Origin: Subdoligranulum variabile
Lineage (GTDB): Bacteria > Bacillota > Clostridia > Oscillospirales > Ruminococcaceae
NCBI RefSeq assembly: GCF_025152575.1
Contig: NZ_CP102293.1
Location: 3,100,001-3,164,000, forward strand
Reading direction: 5' to 3'
Length of the DNA stretch: 64,000 nt
This document shows positions 9,971 through 18,578 of the stretch, in pieces (the first letter of the stretch is position 1; the number at the start of each line of letters is the position of its first letter). The notes under the pieces were generated by a model that was not told the origin of the DNA, ran no database searches, and worked only from the letters and a program-made list of their open reading frames with translations. A program made the position numbers and the translations under genes.

Positions 9971-10330
9971 ATGGATGTGCAGAATACCATCGGGGGCAGC
10001 TTGCAGATTTCGACGGATGTTTTGGCCAAGATCGCTCGTCTGGCTGCGTTGGAAGTTGGCGGCGTTGCCGAGGTGACCACCGGAAACGGCCAGAATGTGC
10101 GTCGGCTGCTGAGCCGTACCGGGTTGCAGAAGCCGGTCAGCGTTTCTCTGGAGGACGGTGTTGCCGCCGTGACCGTGCATCTGACGGCAAGCTATGGCCA
10201 GAAGATCATGCCGTTGTGTGAAAAAGTGCAGGAAAACGTCAAACAGACGATTCAGAATATGACGGGGATTACGGTGTCCCGCGTAGATGTTCTGGTGGTC
10301 GGTCTGGCACAACCCGAAGCACAGGACTGA
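9971..10330 (+). CDS. Asp23/Gls24 family envelope stress response protein
   Basis: A 119-residue soluble protein that fits the Asp23 family (B. subtilis YqhY type): GSLQISTDVLAKIARLAALEVGGV near the start, then two beta-rich segments, VSLEDGVAAVTVHL and NMTGITVSRVDVLVVGL. In B. subtilis yqhY lies next to nusB, as here, and is linked to fatty acid or envelope homeostasis. The ATG follows GGGAGG. Confidence 0.9.
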   Translation: MDVQNTIGGSLQISTDVLAKIARLAALEVGGVAEVTTGNGQNVRRLLSRTGLQKPVSVSLEDGVAAVTVHLTASYGQKIMPLCEKVQENVKQTIQNMTGITVSRVDVLVVGLAQPEAQD

Positions 10331-10355
10331 AGAAGAGAAGGACAGGAAACCAAGT

Positions 10356-10772
10356 ATGGGAAAAAAGCTCACCCGCCGCGAATCCCGTGAGGCGGCTTTT
10401 CTGACGGCATTTGCCGCCACGTTTGAACCCGAAATGCCCACCCTGCCGGCGGGCGCTGAACAGCCGGAGGCAGACGCTTTTGCGCGGCAGCTTTTGGCGG
10501 CAATGAATGACCATTCTGAAGAATTGGATGCATTGATTGCAGGTCATCTGAAAGGGTGGACCCTGAATCGGGTGCCGCGTGTCAGTTTGGTTGCGCTTCG
10601 GTTGGGGCTGGCGGAAATGCTGTATGGTGAAGAACAAAAGCCCGGCGTAGCCATCAATGAGGCAGTGGAACTCGTTAAAAAATATGGTGCCGATAACGAC
10701 TATCAGTTTGTCAACGGTTTGCTTGGCACGGTGGCCCGTGAGCGGGAAGAGCACCCGGAAGCAACATGCTGA
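10356..10772 (+). CDS. nusB: Transcription antitermination protein NusB
   Basis: A 138-residue all-helical protein. RRESREAAFLTAFA at the start is the NusB RNA-binding helix, and PGVAINEAVELVKKYG with FVNGLLGTV near the end is the family signature. It binds boxA RNA with NusE for rRNA antitermination. The frame is open upstream, but this ATG follows AGGACAGGAAAC and begins the conserved region. It overlaps the next gene by 7 bases. Confidence 0.93.
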   Translation: MGKKLTRRESREAAFLTAFAATFEPEMPTLPAGAEQPEADAFARQLLAAMNDHSEELDALIAGHLKGWTLNRVPRVSLVALRLGLAEMLYGEEQKPGVAINEAVELVKKYGADNDYQFVNGLLGTVAREREEHPEATC

Positions 10773-11713
10773 CGCTGGGAATCGATACCAGCAATTATGC
10801 AACCTCTCTGGCTGTGTTTGACACAAATGCCGGAGAGGTTGTTTGTGATTGCAAAAAGTTTTTGCCAGTCAAAGCCGGGCAGATGGGGCTGCGCCAGAGT
10901 GATGCCTTGTTCCACCACACCAGTGCTTTGCCGCAGATGCTGCTGGAGTTGGGAGAAAAAACGGATTTGTCCCGTATTGGGGCCGTAGGGGTTTCTGCAA
11001 AGCCACGCCCGGTAGAAGGATCGTATATGCCTTGCTTCCTGGCAGGAGTCAATACGGCTACGGCGTTCGCACTGGCCCGAAAAATTCCGATGTTCAAGAC
11101 AACGCATCAGCAGGGGCACATTGCTGCAGCGCTGTTCGCTACCGGGGTGCATTCTCTTTTTATGCAGGAGGCGTTGGTATTCCACGTGTCTGGTGGAACT
11201 ACGGATCTTTTACTTTGCCATGGAGCGGATACGGTTGTTCCGCTGGGAACCAGCAGCGATCTTTACGCGGGCCAGGCGGTTGATCGTCTGGGAGTAAAAC
11301 TGGGCTATCCGTTTCCGGCTGGCGTTTACGTGAGCGAGCAAGCGGCCCTGTGTGCAGAGAAAATCCGTCCCAAAGTCAGTGTGCGGGGCATGGAATGCAG
11401 CTTATCCGGGTTGGAAAACCAGTGCAATAGAATGTTGGAGGAAGGGAAAAACGCATCCTACGTCTGCAAATACTGTCTTTTGTGCATTGGGGAAACTCTC
11501 GTGCGGATGGCAGGCACCGCGCTGCAGGAGCATCCGGGATTGCCGGTGATTTTTGCGGGTGGTGTGATGAGCAGTGATTTGATCCGAACCTATGTAATGC
11601 ACCGGGTGCCCGGTGCGCATTTTGTGCCAGGAAAATTTGCCAGCGACAATGCGATTGGAATTGCTGTTCTGGCGGCCAAGGAGAATCAGGCATGGCCGAT
11701 TTTATCAATGTAA
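10766..11713 (+). CDS. TsaD/Kae1-like ASKHA-fold protein (paralogue)
   Basis: A 315-residue protein of the TsaD/Gcp superfamily. GIDTSNYATSLAVFD matches the phosphate-1 motif, THQQGH the two metal-binding His of TsaD (H-x3-H), FHVSGGTTDLLL the phosphate-2 motif, FAGGVMSSDLI the adenosine motif, and a late SDNAIGIA supplies the final acidic ligand. The N-terminal pattern is unlike true TsaD (usually ETSCDET), so this is probably the shorter paralogue found between nusB and xseA in Clostridia, function unknown. It overlaps nusB by 7 and xseA by 22 bases. Confidence 0.8.
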   Translation: MLTLGIDTSNYATSLAVFDTNAGEVVCDCKKFLPVKAGQMGLRQSDALFHHTSALPQMLLELGEKTDLSRIGAVGVSAKPRPVEGSYMPCFLAGVNTATAFALARKIPMFKTTHQQGHIAAALFATGVHSLFMQEALVFHVSGGTTDLLLCHGADTVVPLGTSSDLYAGQAVDRLGVKLGYPFPAGVYVSEQAALCAEKIRPKVSVRGMECSLSGLENQCNRMLEEGKNASYVCKYCLLCIGETLVRMAGTALQEHPGLPVIFAGGVMSSDLIRTYVMHRVPGAHFVPGKFASDNAIGIAVLAAKENQAWPILSM

Positions 11714-12915
11714 CTACACTGAACCATCTGGCAAAGAATGTACTCGCACAGTGCGAACCGTTGAACGACCTGATTGTATGCGGGGAGGTTTCCGGCTTTA
11801 CAAGGCATTACAAAAGCGGGCACTTGTATTTTACCTTGAAAGATGAAAACGCAAGTGTTAAATGCGTGATGTTCCGTAATCAGGCGAGGCTCCTGAATTT
11901 TGAACCGCAGAATGGGATGCTGGTTCTGGCATACGGCCATGCCACTATTTATGAACGGGACGGTGCATTTCAACTCTATGTGGACTACATGCGCCCGTTC
12001 GGAGCCGGTGCGGCGCAGATGGCTTTTGATGCCCTGTACAAAAAACTGGAAGCGGAGGGACTGTTTGCTCCGGAACGAAAGCGCCCATTACCGCCGGTTC
12101 CGCACTGCATCGGCGTTGTAACGAGCAAGACCGGTGCAGCCTGGCAAGATGTACAGAACGTGATTGGGCGTCGCTGGCCGATGGTCAAGCTGTTGCTTGC
12201 ACCGGTCAATGTTCAGGGCCTCGAAGCAGAACGCAGTATTGTGGCAGGTATCCGTGCGCTGGATCGGGATCCTCGGCCGGAACTGATTCTGGTCACACGG
12301 GGAGGCGGCAGCAAAGAAGATCTCTGGATTTTTAACAGCGAGCGCATCGCCCGGGAAGCAGCCGCTTGTCATAAACCGGTAGTTTCTGCTGTGGGACACG
12401 AGATCGATACTACCATTTTGGATTACGTGGTAGATCTGCGTGCACCGACACCTTCAGCTGCGGCGGAACTGTGTGTTCCGGATCAGGCGGAAGTTTTGCA
12501 AAAAATATCCGTTTTGCAGCGGAATATTCAAAATAATATACAGAATCATATCCAAATATGCTATAATAAATATACAATGGCATCTGTACGGCAAGCATAT
12601 CAGCATCAGGTGCAGAAGACTGCACGTTTTGCGCAGGAATTGAAGCGTGCCAGCAGTCTGATTCAACAGGCACAGCGGCATCAGATTGCACTTTCTGACA
12701 GTGCACTGTCCGCCGCTGCGGCGTTGGCAGAATCTTTGAATCCTTACGGAATTTTGGCGCGTGGATATACGATCGTCAAGCGTGGGGGTGAGGTGCGGCC
12801 GGTGGAGGACTTGCTGCCGGGCCAACAAATTCAGGTACAGGGGGACTGTGCCGAGGCCGATTGCCTTGTGCAGTCAGTGCGGGAAATCCACAGACAGGAG
12901 AACAAGGGGATATGA
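11692..12915 (+). CDS. xseA: Exodeoxyribonuclease VII large subunit
   Basis: A 407-residue protein (typical 400-460). The N-terminal OB-fold carries GEVSGFTRHYKSGHLYFTLKDE. The catalytic core has VVTSKTGAAWQDV, LVTRGGGSKEDLW, and SAVGHEIDTTILD with the conserved His/Asp. A coiled-coil segment and the GYTIVKRGGEV end motif follow. ExoVII is a single-strand exonuclease producing oligonucleotides. The region around 12530-12600 is AT-rich compared with its surroundings. It overlaps xseB by an ATGA. Confidence 0.95.
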   Translation: MADFINVTTLNHLAKNVLAQCEPLNDLIVCGEVSGFTRHYKSGHLYFTLKDENASVKCVMFRNQARLLNFEPQNGMLVLAYGHATIYERDGAFQLYVDYMRPFGAGAAQMAFDALYKKLEAEGLFAPERKRPLPPVPHCIGVVTSKTGAAWQDVQNVIGRRWPMVKLLLAPVNVQGLEAERSIVAGIRALDRDPRPELILVTRGGGSKEDLWIFNSERIAREAAACHKPVVSAVGHEIDTTILDYVVDLRAPTPSAAAELCVPDQAEVLQKISVLQRNIQNNIQNHIQICYNKYTMASVRQAYQHQVQKTARFAQELKRASSLIQQAQRHQIALSDSALSAAAALAESLNPYGILARGYTIVKRGGEVRPVEDLLPGQQIQVQGDCAEADCLVQSVREIHRQENKGI

Positions 12916-13127
12916 AACAACCAAAATCCTTCGAGGAAGGGATGCAGCGTCTGCAGGATCTTTTGACGGTTCTGCAGGATGATACAACACCGCTGGCGCA
13001 ATCGGTGAAATTGTACGCGGAAGCAGCCGGATTGATTGCGTACTGCAAGCAGACTTTGGATGAAGCAAAACTCCGGGTAGAGGAAATCGATGCCGAACTG
13101 GCAGAAAAAACAGGAGAAACTGTATGA
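12912..13127 (+). CDS. xseB: Exodeoxyribonuclease VII small subunit
   Basis: A 71-residue helical protein starting KSFEEGMQRLQDLLTVLQ, followed by PLAQSVKLYAEAAGLIAYCKQTLDEAKLRVEEI, the classic XseB pattern. Several copies bind the XseA coiled coil. The ATG at 12912 overlaps the xseA stop; its own stop overlaps the ispA start. Confidence 0.93.
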   Translation: MKQPKSFEEGMQRLQDLLTVLQDDTTPLAQSVKLYAEAAGLIAYCKQTLDEAKLRVEEIDAELAEKTGETV

Positions 13128-14011
13128 CACAGCAAGAATACCGCGCCTGTTTTACGAAATGGGCGCAGATGTCAGAAGAGCGCCTGGAAAAACTGTGTGA
13201 TGAGTATCTTCCGCAGAAAGCGGAGATCGGGCAGGCTGCCCGTTACAGCCTGCTGGGGGGCGGTAAAAGAATTCGGGCCGTGTTGGCGCTGTCTGCCTGT
13301 GAGCTGGCTGGAAAGCCGGCGGAACTTGCCCTTGATTATGCCTGCGCATTGGAGATGCTGCACTGCTATTCTCTGATCCACGATGACATGCCCTGTATGG
13401 ACAACGATGATTTTCGTCGCGGACGTCCCAGCTGCCATAAACAATACGGCGAAGCAACGGCACTGTTGGCAGCGGATGCACTTGTGACAGCAGCCTTTGA
13501 AGTGATTGCTCAGGCAGAGCTTTCGCCGGAAAGCCGCTGCCGTGCGGCTGCGGTGCTGGCCAAAGCGGGCGGTGCGCGTGGAATGCTGTACGGCCAGGAA
13601 CTGGACAAAAAATATGAAGCGCAGTCTGCCACTGAGCAGCAGCTGCTGGAATTGCATGCCCATAAAACTGGAGCGCTGATTCTGGCGGCAGTGGAGCTTG
13701 GCTGCATCGCGGCTGATGCGGCACCTGCCACAAGGCAGGCATTGCAGCGTTATGCTGCAGAGCTGGGGCTGGTGTTCCAGATCGTAGACGACATTCTGGA
13801 TGTGACTTCCACGACCGAGGAACTGGGGAAGCCGGTGGGAAGCGATGAAGAAAACGACAAGACGACTTTTGTTTCGCTCTACGGATTGGAAGGTGCCCGC
13901 CATCTGGCACAGCACCATAATGAAAGCGCTTTGGCAGCTTTACGGGAACTGGGACCGGCCGCCGACTTTATGGAACGTCTGGCAACGGATCTGCTGCAAC
14001 GGAAAAAATAA
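13124..14011 (+). CDS. ispA: Polyprenyl synthetase (farnesyl diphosphate synthase type)
   Basis: A 295-residue all-helical prenyltransferase. The first Asp-rich motif is DDMPCMDND (about residue 89), the second is DDILD (about residue 223), and the GGGKRIR substrate motif lies near residue 45. The two residues between Asp pairs and short length fit bacterial FPP/GPP synthases. It condenses IPP with DMAPP/GPP and sits next to dxs, which makes the precursor. Confidence 0.93.
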   Translation: MTQQEYRACFTKWAQMSEERLEKLCDEYLPQKAEIGQAARYSLLGGGKRIRAVLALSACELAGKPAELALDYACALEMLHCYSLIHDDMPCMDNDDFRRGRPSCHKQYGEATALLAADALVTAAFEVIAQAELSPESRCRAAAVLAKAGGARGMLYGQELDKKYEAQSATEQQLLELHAHKTGALILAAVELGCIAADAAPATRQALQRYAAELGLVFQIVDDILDVTSTTEELGKPVGSDEENDKTTFVSLYGLEGARHLAQHHNESALAALRELGPAADFMERLATDLLQRKK

Positions 14012-14023
14012 GGATGTGACTGC

Positions 14024-14491
14024 ATGACATTGCTGCATACGGCTTTGAGTTGGAATTTTGTGCTGGTTACGGCGCTATGCGCGTCCTTGCTGGCACAGCT
14101 GATCAAAGTGTTGCTGAATCTGTTTACTTTTCACCGCTTTATTGCAGAGCGTATATGGGGTGCTGGCGGTATGCCCAGTTCCCACTCGGCCACAGTCTGT
14201 GCAATGGTTGTGGCTACGGGGCGATACTGCGGGGTGAGTTCCTCCCAGTTCGCCATCGCGGCGGTTTTGTCCATCATTGTTATGTACGATGCCATGGGGG
14301 TCCGCTATGAGACTGGCGAGCAAGCGAAACTGCTGAACCGGATGTTCAGTGAATGGGTAGACCAGGGAGCGGCGTCTTTCCCGTTTTTGGGTGGCAAAAA
14401 ATTGAAGGAGATGGTCGGTCATACACCGATTGAAGTTCTGACCGGCGCTGTTCTGGGAATTGCGCTGGGATTTGCCATGCCGATGGTATGA
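14024..14491 (+). CDS. Divergent PAP2 family membrane protein
   Basis: A 155-residue membrane protein of the DUF212/divergent PAP2 family (YuiD-like). It contains GGMPSSHSATVCAM, VMYDAMGVRYETGEQAKLLN and HTPIEVLTGAVLGIALGF, which match the phosphatase-like motifs. Expected to act on a membrane-linked phosphorylated substrate, perhaps an isoprenoid phosphate given its position between ispA and dxs; this is inference from context. Confidence 0.88.
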   Translation: MTLLHTALSWNFVLVTALCASLLAQLIKVLLNLFTFHRFIAERIWGAGGMPSSHSATVCAMVVATGRYCGVSSSQFAIAAVLSIIVMYDAMGVRYETGEQAKLLNRMFSEWVDQGAASFPFLGGKKLKEMVGHTPIEVLTGAVLGIALGFAMPMV

Positions 14492-14522
14492 TTGTCTAAA
14501 AACTACTGCGAGGTGCTGAAAA

Positions 14523-16397
14523 ATGGCTTATCCGCTTTTAGAGCGTATTCAGGCGCCGGGAGATGTGAAATTACTGGCAGAAAATGATCTGCCGCAGTTG
14601 TGCGAAGAAATTCGCCAGTTCCTGATCCAAAGCGTTACATCTACGGGGGGGCATCTTTCCTCCAATTTGGGGGTTGTGGAACTGACGGTGGCACTGCACC
14701 GTACATTGGACTTACCTCAGGATAAACTCCTGTTTGATGTGGGACATCAATGTTATACGCATAAACTGCTGACCGGACGAAGAAATGGTTTTGCAGCGTT
14801 GCGCCAGAAAGAAGGAATTTCAGGATTCCCCAACCCGAAAGAAAGCGACTGTGATACTTTTGTGGCCGGGCATGGAAGCGCGGCTCTTTCCACGGCAATC
14901 GGCATTGCCCGGGCCAAAAAAATCAAACAGGAACCCGGTAAGGTCGTAGTGATCGTCGGAGACGGAGCATTCACCGGCGGCATGGTCTATGAGGGTATGA
15001 ACAATGTCAGCAAGCTGAACAACCTGATTGTGATCCTTAATGATAATAAGATGTCCATCTCCAAAAATGTTGGTCAGATGGCCAATTATCTGACCAAGCT
15101 GCGCACCGATCCCAAGTATTTCCATGCGAAAGCGCAGATGGAAACGATGCTGGACAGTATCCCGGTGATTGGCGATACGCTGGTACGAGCACTTCAGGGC
15201 GGGAAACAGCTGGTGCGTCGAGGCATTTACCATTCCACCATGTTCGAGGAAATGGGCTTTCAATATATTGGCCCGGTAGATGGTCACGATGTGATTATGC
15301 TGGAACAGATGCTGAACAATCTGCGGGAACAGTTTGCGCCGATTTTCCTGCATGTGGTCACGCAAAAGGGTAAAGGCCTCAAACAGGCGGAAGAGAACCC
15401 GGGCGAATTCCACGCAGTTTCTTCGATAGACCTCAATCACCTGACGGACCCGGAACTTTCCCCGAAAGATTCTTTCTCCACGATTTTTGGTTCGACCTTG
15501 GCAGAACTGGGAAAAGAGGAGCCGCGTCTGTGCGCCATCACGGCTGCCATGAAATACGGAACCGGTCTGAATTTCTTCAAGCATGCCCATCCGGAGCGAT
15601 TCTTCGATGTAGGCATGGCAGAAGAACATGCCGTCAGTTTCTCTGCCGGGCTGGCGAGCCAGGGGCTTTTGCCTGTCGTGGCAATTTATTCAACATTTTT
15701 CCAGCGGGCTTACGATCAGATTATTCACGATGTAAATCTGATGAAGCTGAATGTTTTGTTTGCTGTGGATCGTGCTGGGCTGGTTCCCGGAGACGGAGAA
15801 ACCCATCAGGGAATTTATGATACGGCATTTTTCAGTCAGATCGGCATTCCGGTATATGCCCCTGCCAACTATGAGGAGCTTAAGTACTGGCTTCGGTATC
15901 TGGTGATGGAGGCGCGTGGCCCCCGTGCCATTCGATATGCCCGCGGCGAACAGAAACCAGCACTGGAAGCATTACCTTGTACGGGCAATGCCTATGACAA
16001 GATCGAGTCTCGGGAAGGCGCCCGTATCGCACTGGTGAGTTACGGCGCACAGACAGAGGAAATCATTGCAGCCTGCGATCTGTTGCAGCAGAAGCAACTT
16101 GCTACGGACTGTTTTAAACTGGTCCGGCTGTATCCGCTGCCGGAGGAAATCTGTGAAGCGCTGCGTTCCTACGATATGGTTCTCTTTGCGGAGGATTCCA
16201 TTCGCACCGGAAGTATCGGGGAGCAGTTGTGCTTTGCTTTGCACCAGGCAGGCTGGAAGGGGGATTATCTGCTGCATGCGGTGGATAACACCCATCTTCT
16301 GCATGCTAACGTGCCGCAGCTGCGTCGGGATCAAGGGTTGGATGCAGCGGCGCTGGCTGCCGATGTACTGGCCCGGGTAAAGGAGAAACAGATATGA
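14523..16397 (+). CDS. dxs: 1-deoxy-D-xylulose-5-phosphate synthase
   Basis: A 624-residue thiamine-diphosphate enzyme making DXP from pyruvate and glyceraldehyde 3-phosphate, the first step of the MEP isoprenoid pathway. Visible: GGHLSSNLGVVELTVAL near the start, HGSAALSTAIGIA, the ThDP/Mg motif GDGAFTGGMVYEGMNN with NDNKMSIS, the transketolase middle domain FDVGMAEEHAVSFSAGLA, and DRAGLVPGDGETHQG. Full length. Its stop overlaps the tlyA start by 4 bases. Confidence 0.97.
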   Translation: MAYPLLERIQAPGDVKLLAENDLPQLCEEIRQFLIQSVTSTGGHLSSNLGVVELTVALHRTLDLPQDKLLFDVGHQCYTHKLLTGRRNGFAALRQKEGISGFPNPKESDCDTFVAGHGSAALSTAIGIARAKKIKQEPGKVVVIVGDGAFTGGMVYEGMNNVSKLNNLIVILNDNKMSISKNVGQMANYLTKLRTDPKYFHAKAQMETMLDSIPVIGDTLVRALQGGKQLVRRGIYHSTMFEEMGFQYIGPVDGHDVIMLEQMLNNLREQFAPIFLHVVTQKGKGLKQAEENPGEFHAVSSIDLNHLTDPELSPKDSFSTIFGSTLAELGKEEPRLCAITAAMKYGTGLNFFKHAHPERFFDVGMAEEHAVSFSAGLASQGLLPVVAIYSTFFQRAYDQIIHDVNLMKLNVLFAVDRAGLVPGDGETHQGIYDTAFFSQIGIPVYAPANYEELKYWLRYLVMEARGPRAIRYARGEQKPALEALPCTGNAYDKIESREGARIALVSYGAQTEEIIAACDLLQQKQLATDCFKLVRLYPLPEEICEALRSYDMVLFAEDSIRTGSIGEQLCFALHQAGWKGDYLLHAVDNTHLLHANVPQLRRDQGLDAAALAADVLARVKEKQI

Positions 16398-17215
16398 GCA
16401 AGATCCGTTTGGATCAGTATTTGTGTCAGCATGGCCTGGTGCAGAGCCGGGAACGAGCCAAAGCGCTGATTATGTCCGGCATTGTCTTTGTCGATGAACA
16501 GAAAGTGGACAAGGCCGGTGAGATGATTGCGGAGGACGCCAAGGTAGAAGTGCGCGGGCATGATATCGGATATGTGAGCCGAGGCGGTTTGAAACTGGAG
16601 AAAGCCATGCAGGTGTTTCCGATGCGTCCCGATGGCAAGGTTTGTATGGATATTGGTGCATCCACCGGAGGCTTTACCGACTGTATGCTGCAAAATGGGG
16701 CGGTCAAGGTTTATGCGGTGGATGTGGGATATGGGCAGCTGGCCTGGAGTTTGCGTACCGATTCTCGCGTCGTCAACATGGAGCGGACAAACATCCGTAA
16801 TGTAAAGCCGGAAGACCTTACAGAGTCGATTTCCTTTTTCAGCGTGGATGTTTCCTTTATTTCTCTCAAACATATTTTCCCGGTGGCGGACCAGATCTGC
16901 ACCCCCGATGCGGTGGGTGTCTGTCTCGTTAAACCCCAGTTTGAGGCCGGCCGGGAAAAGGTGGGCAAAAAAGGCGTCGTTCGCGATCCGGCAACCCATC
17001 GGGAAGTGTTGGAAATGGCCCAGGAGTATGCGCTGTCCAATCATTTTACGGCGGCTGGCCTGGACTTTTCCCCTATCAAGGGACCGGAAGGAAATATCGA
17101 ATTTTTAATGTATGTACAGCACTGTGAAACGCCGTTGCCTCTGCCGGAAGGTAAGATCGCGGAAGTGGTTGGTGCTGCCCACGCTGCACTGGATAAGGCA
17201 CCCAATTTACATTGA
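16394..17215 (+). CDS. TlyA family rRNA/hemolysin-like 2'-O-methyltransferase
   Basis: A 273-residue protein with an N-terminal S4 RNA-binding domain (RLDQYLCQHGLVQSRERAKA) and a C-terminal FtsJ-type Rossmann methyltransferase with the SAM motif DIGASTGGFTDC and later VKPQFEAG. TlyA in mycobacteria 2'-O-methylates both rRNAs; the clostridial member (YqxC) is less well defined. It has the conserved position between dxs and nadK. Confidence 0.92.
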   Translation: MSKIRLDQYLCQHGLVQSRERAKALIMSGIVFVDEQKVDKAGEMIAEDAKVEVRGHDIGYVSRGGLKLEKAMQVFPMRPDGKVCMDIGASTGGFTDCMLQNGAVKVYAVDVGYGQLAWSLRTDSRVVNMERTNIRNVKPEDLTESISFFSVDVSFISLKHIFPVADQICTPDAVGVCLVKPQFEAGREKVGKKGVVRDPATHREVLEMAQEYALSNHFTAAGLDFSPIKGPEGNIEFLMYVQHCETPLPLPEGKIAEVVGAAHAALDKAPNLH

Positions 17216-17232
17216 CAGAAAGGACGACATAC

Positions 17233-18078
17233 ATGGCGGTCTTGCTGATTCCAAATGTAACCAAAGACCAAGGCCTGGCCATTACAAAACAAGCCGCAGA
17301 TTTATTGCTGCAATATGGTCAGTCGGTTTTGTTGACGGATCAGGTGAATGTGCCGGAGTTTTTCCCGCAGGTCACAGTTCTGCCTGAGCCGCAGGCATAT
17401 CAGCGGGCGGATGCGGTCCTCACGATTGGCGGAGATGGTACGCTTCTACGCAGCGGCCATGCCTGTGTTCATTACCGAAAACCTGTGTTGGGAGTGAACC
17501 TAGGACGCACTGGTTTTCTTGCCACCTGCGAAGTGGAAGAAATGCCGGAGAAACTCCGCCGCCTTGCGGATGGTGAGTATATGCTTGCCAAACGTGGACT
17601 TTTGTCGGCAGAGATTCCGCAGGCAGACTGGCAAAGAAAGGCCATCAATGATTTGGTTGTATTCGGCGAGACACGGATGCACCCCATGGACTACAGTGTG
17701 TATTGCGATGGCTCTTTTGTCAGCAGCTACCGCAGTGACGGCCTGATTGTTGCAACGCCTACGGGCTCTACGGCCTATTCCTTCTCGGCGGGCGGGCCGG
17801 TACTGGACGGTATGGCAGATGTGATGGTGCTGACGCCGGTATGTGCCCATAATGTGCATACGGCACCGCTGGTTTTCGCCGCAAACCGTACGCTGGAGAT
17901 TGTTGCGGATGCCGAGAATCGGGATGTCTGCTATGCCTGCGCCGACAGTGGTCCCCGCCATGCTCTTCTGCCTGGACAGAAAATCAGTATTACGGCAGCG
18001 CCGGGAAAGCTGCAACTGATTACATTTGAAGAATCTGAACAATTTTGTGCCATAGAAAATAAGCTCATGAGGAGATGA
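17233..18078 (+). CDS. nadK: NAD kinase
   Basis: A 281-residue protein with the NAD kinase signature GGDGTLLR (about residue 63), NDLVV near residue 140, and the PTGSTAYSFSAGGP substrate loop. It phosphorylates NAD to NADP with ATP or polyphosphate. A TTG start at 17212 is possible, but the ATG at 17233 has AAAGGA eight bases upstream and starts the conserved strand, so it is preferred. The stop overlaps argR by ATGA. Confidence 0.94.
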   Translation: MAVLLIPNVTKDQGLAITKQAADLLLQYGQSVLLTDQVNVPEFFPQVTVLPEPQAYQRADAVLTIGGDGTLLRSGHACVHYRKPVLGVNLGRTGFLATCEVEEMPEKLRRLADGEYMLAKRGLLSAEIPQADWQRKAINDLVVFGETRMHPMDYSVYCDGSFVSSYRSDGLIVATPTGSTAYSFSAGGPVLDGMADVMVLTPVCAHNVHTAPLVFAANRTLEIVADAENRDVCYACADSGPRHALLPGQKISITAAPGKLQLITFEESEQFCAIENKLMRR

Positions 18079-18545
18079 TTCCGTTGAAAAGTGCGCGCCA
18101 TCAGGCAATTTTGGATTTGATCGAAAAGCATCCCATTGACCGGCAGGAAGATCTGCTGGCTCATCTGCGGGAAGCCGGCTTTGATGTAACACAGGCCACG
18201 GTTTCGCGCGACATCCGTGATTTACAGCTAGTCAAGGTCGCCGATGCGGATGGCCGCTATCGATATATGCCTGCAGCTGCTTCCGGCAAGGTGACCCATT
18301 CTCCCAGCCGCTTTGAAATGATTTTTCGGGAATCGGTTCTTAAAGTGGATTACGCCGGGCATATGGTGCTGGTCAAGTGTTTTTCCGGTATGGCGAATGC
18401 GGCCTGCGAGGTTTTTGATGCCAAACAATGGAACAATGTAGTCGGCACGCTCTCAGGCGACGATACGTTTTTTATCCTGATGCGCACGGAAGAAGATGCG
18501 GCCGAGATCTGCCAGGCGCTGCAGCAATATGCGCGCCGCGGCTAA
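18075..18545 (+). CDS. argR: Arginine repressor ArgR
   Basis: A 156-residue regulator with an N-terminal winged helix (ATVSRDIRDLQLVKV is the recognition region) and a C-terminal oligomerisation and arginine-binding domain, containing GTLSGDDTFFILMRTEEDA. ArgR hexamers bind arginine and repress arginine biosynthesis. Conserved nadK-argR-recN order. A TTG nine bases in is an alternative start. Confidence 0.95.
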   Translation: MIPLKSARHQAILDLIEKHPIDRQEDLLAHLREAGFDVTQATVSRDIRDLQLVKVADADGRYRYMPAAASGKVTHSPSRFEMIFRESVLKVDYAGHMVLVKCFSGMANAACEVFDAKQWNNVVGTLSGDDTFFILMRTEEDAAEICQALQQYARRG

Positions 18546-18578
18546 GAAGTTGCATCGTGACGGGGGAGGAGCTGGCCT

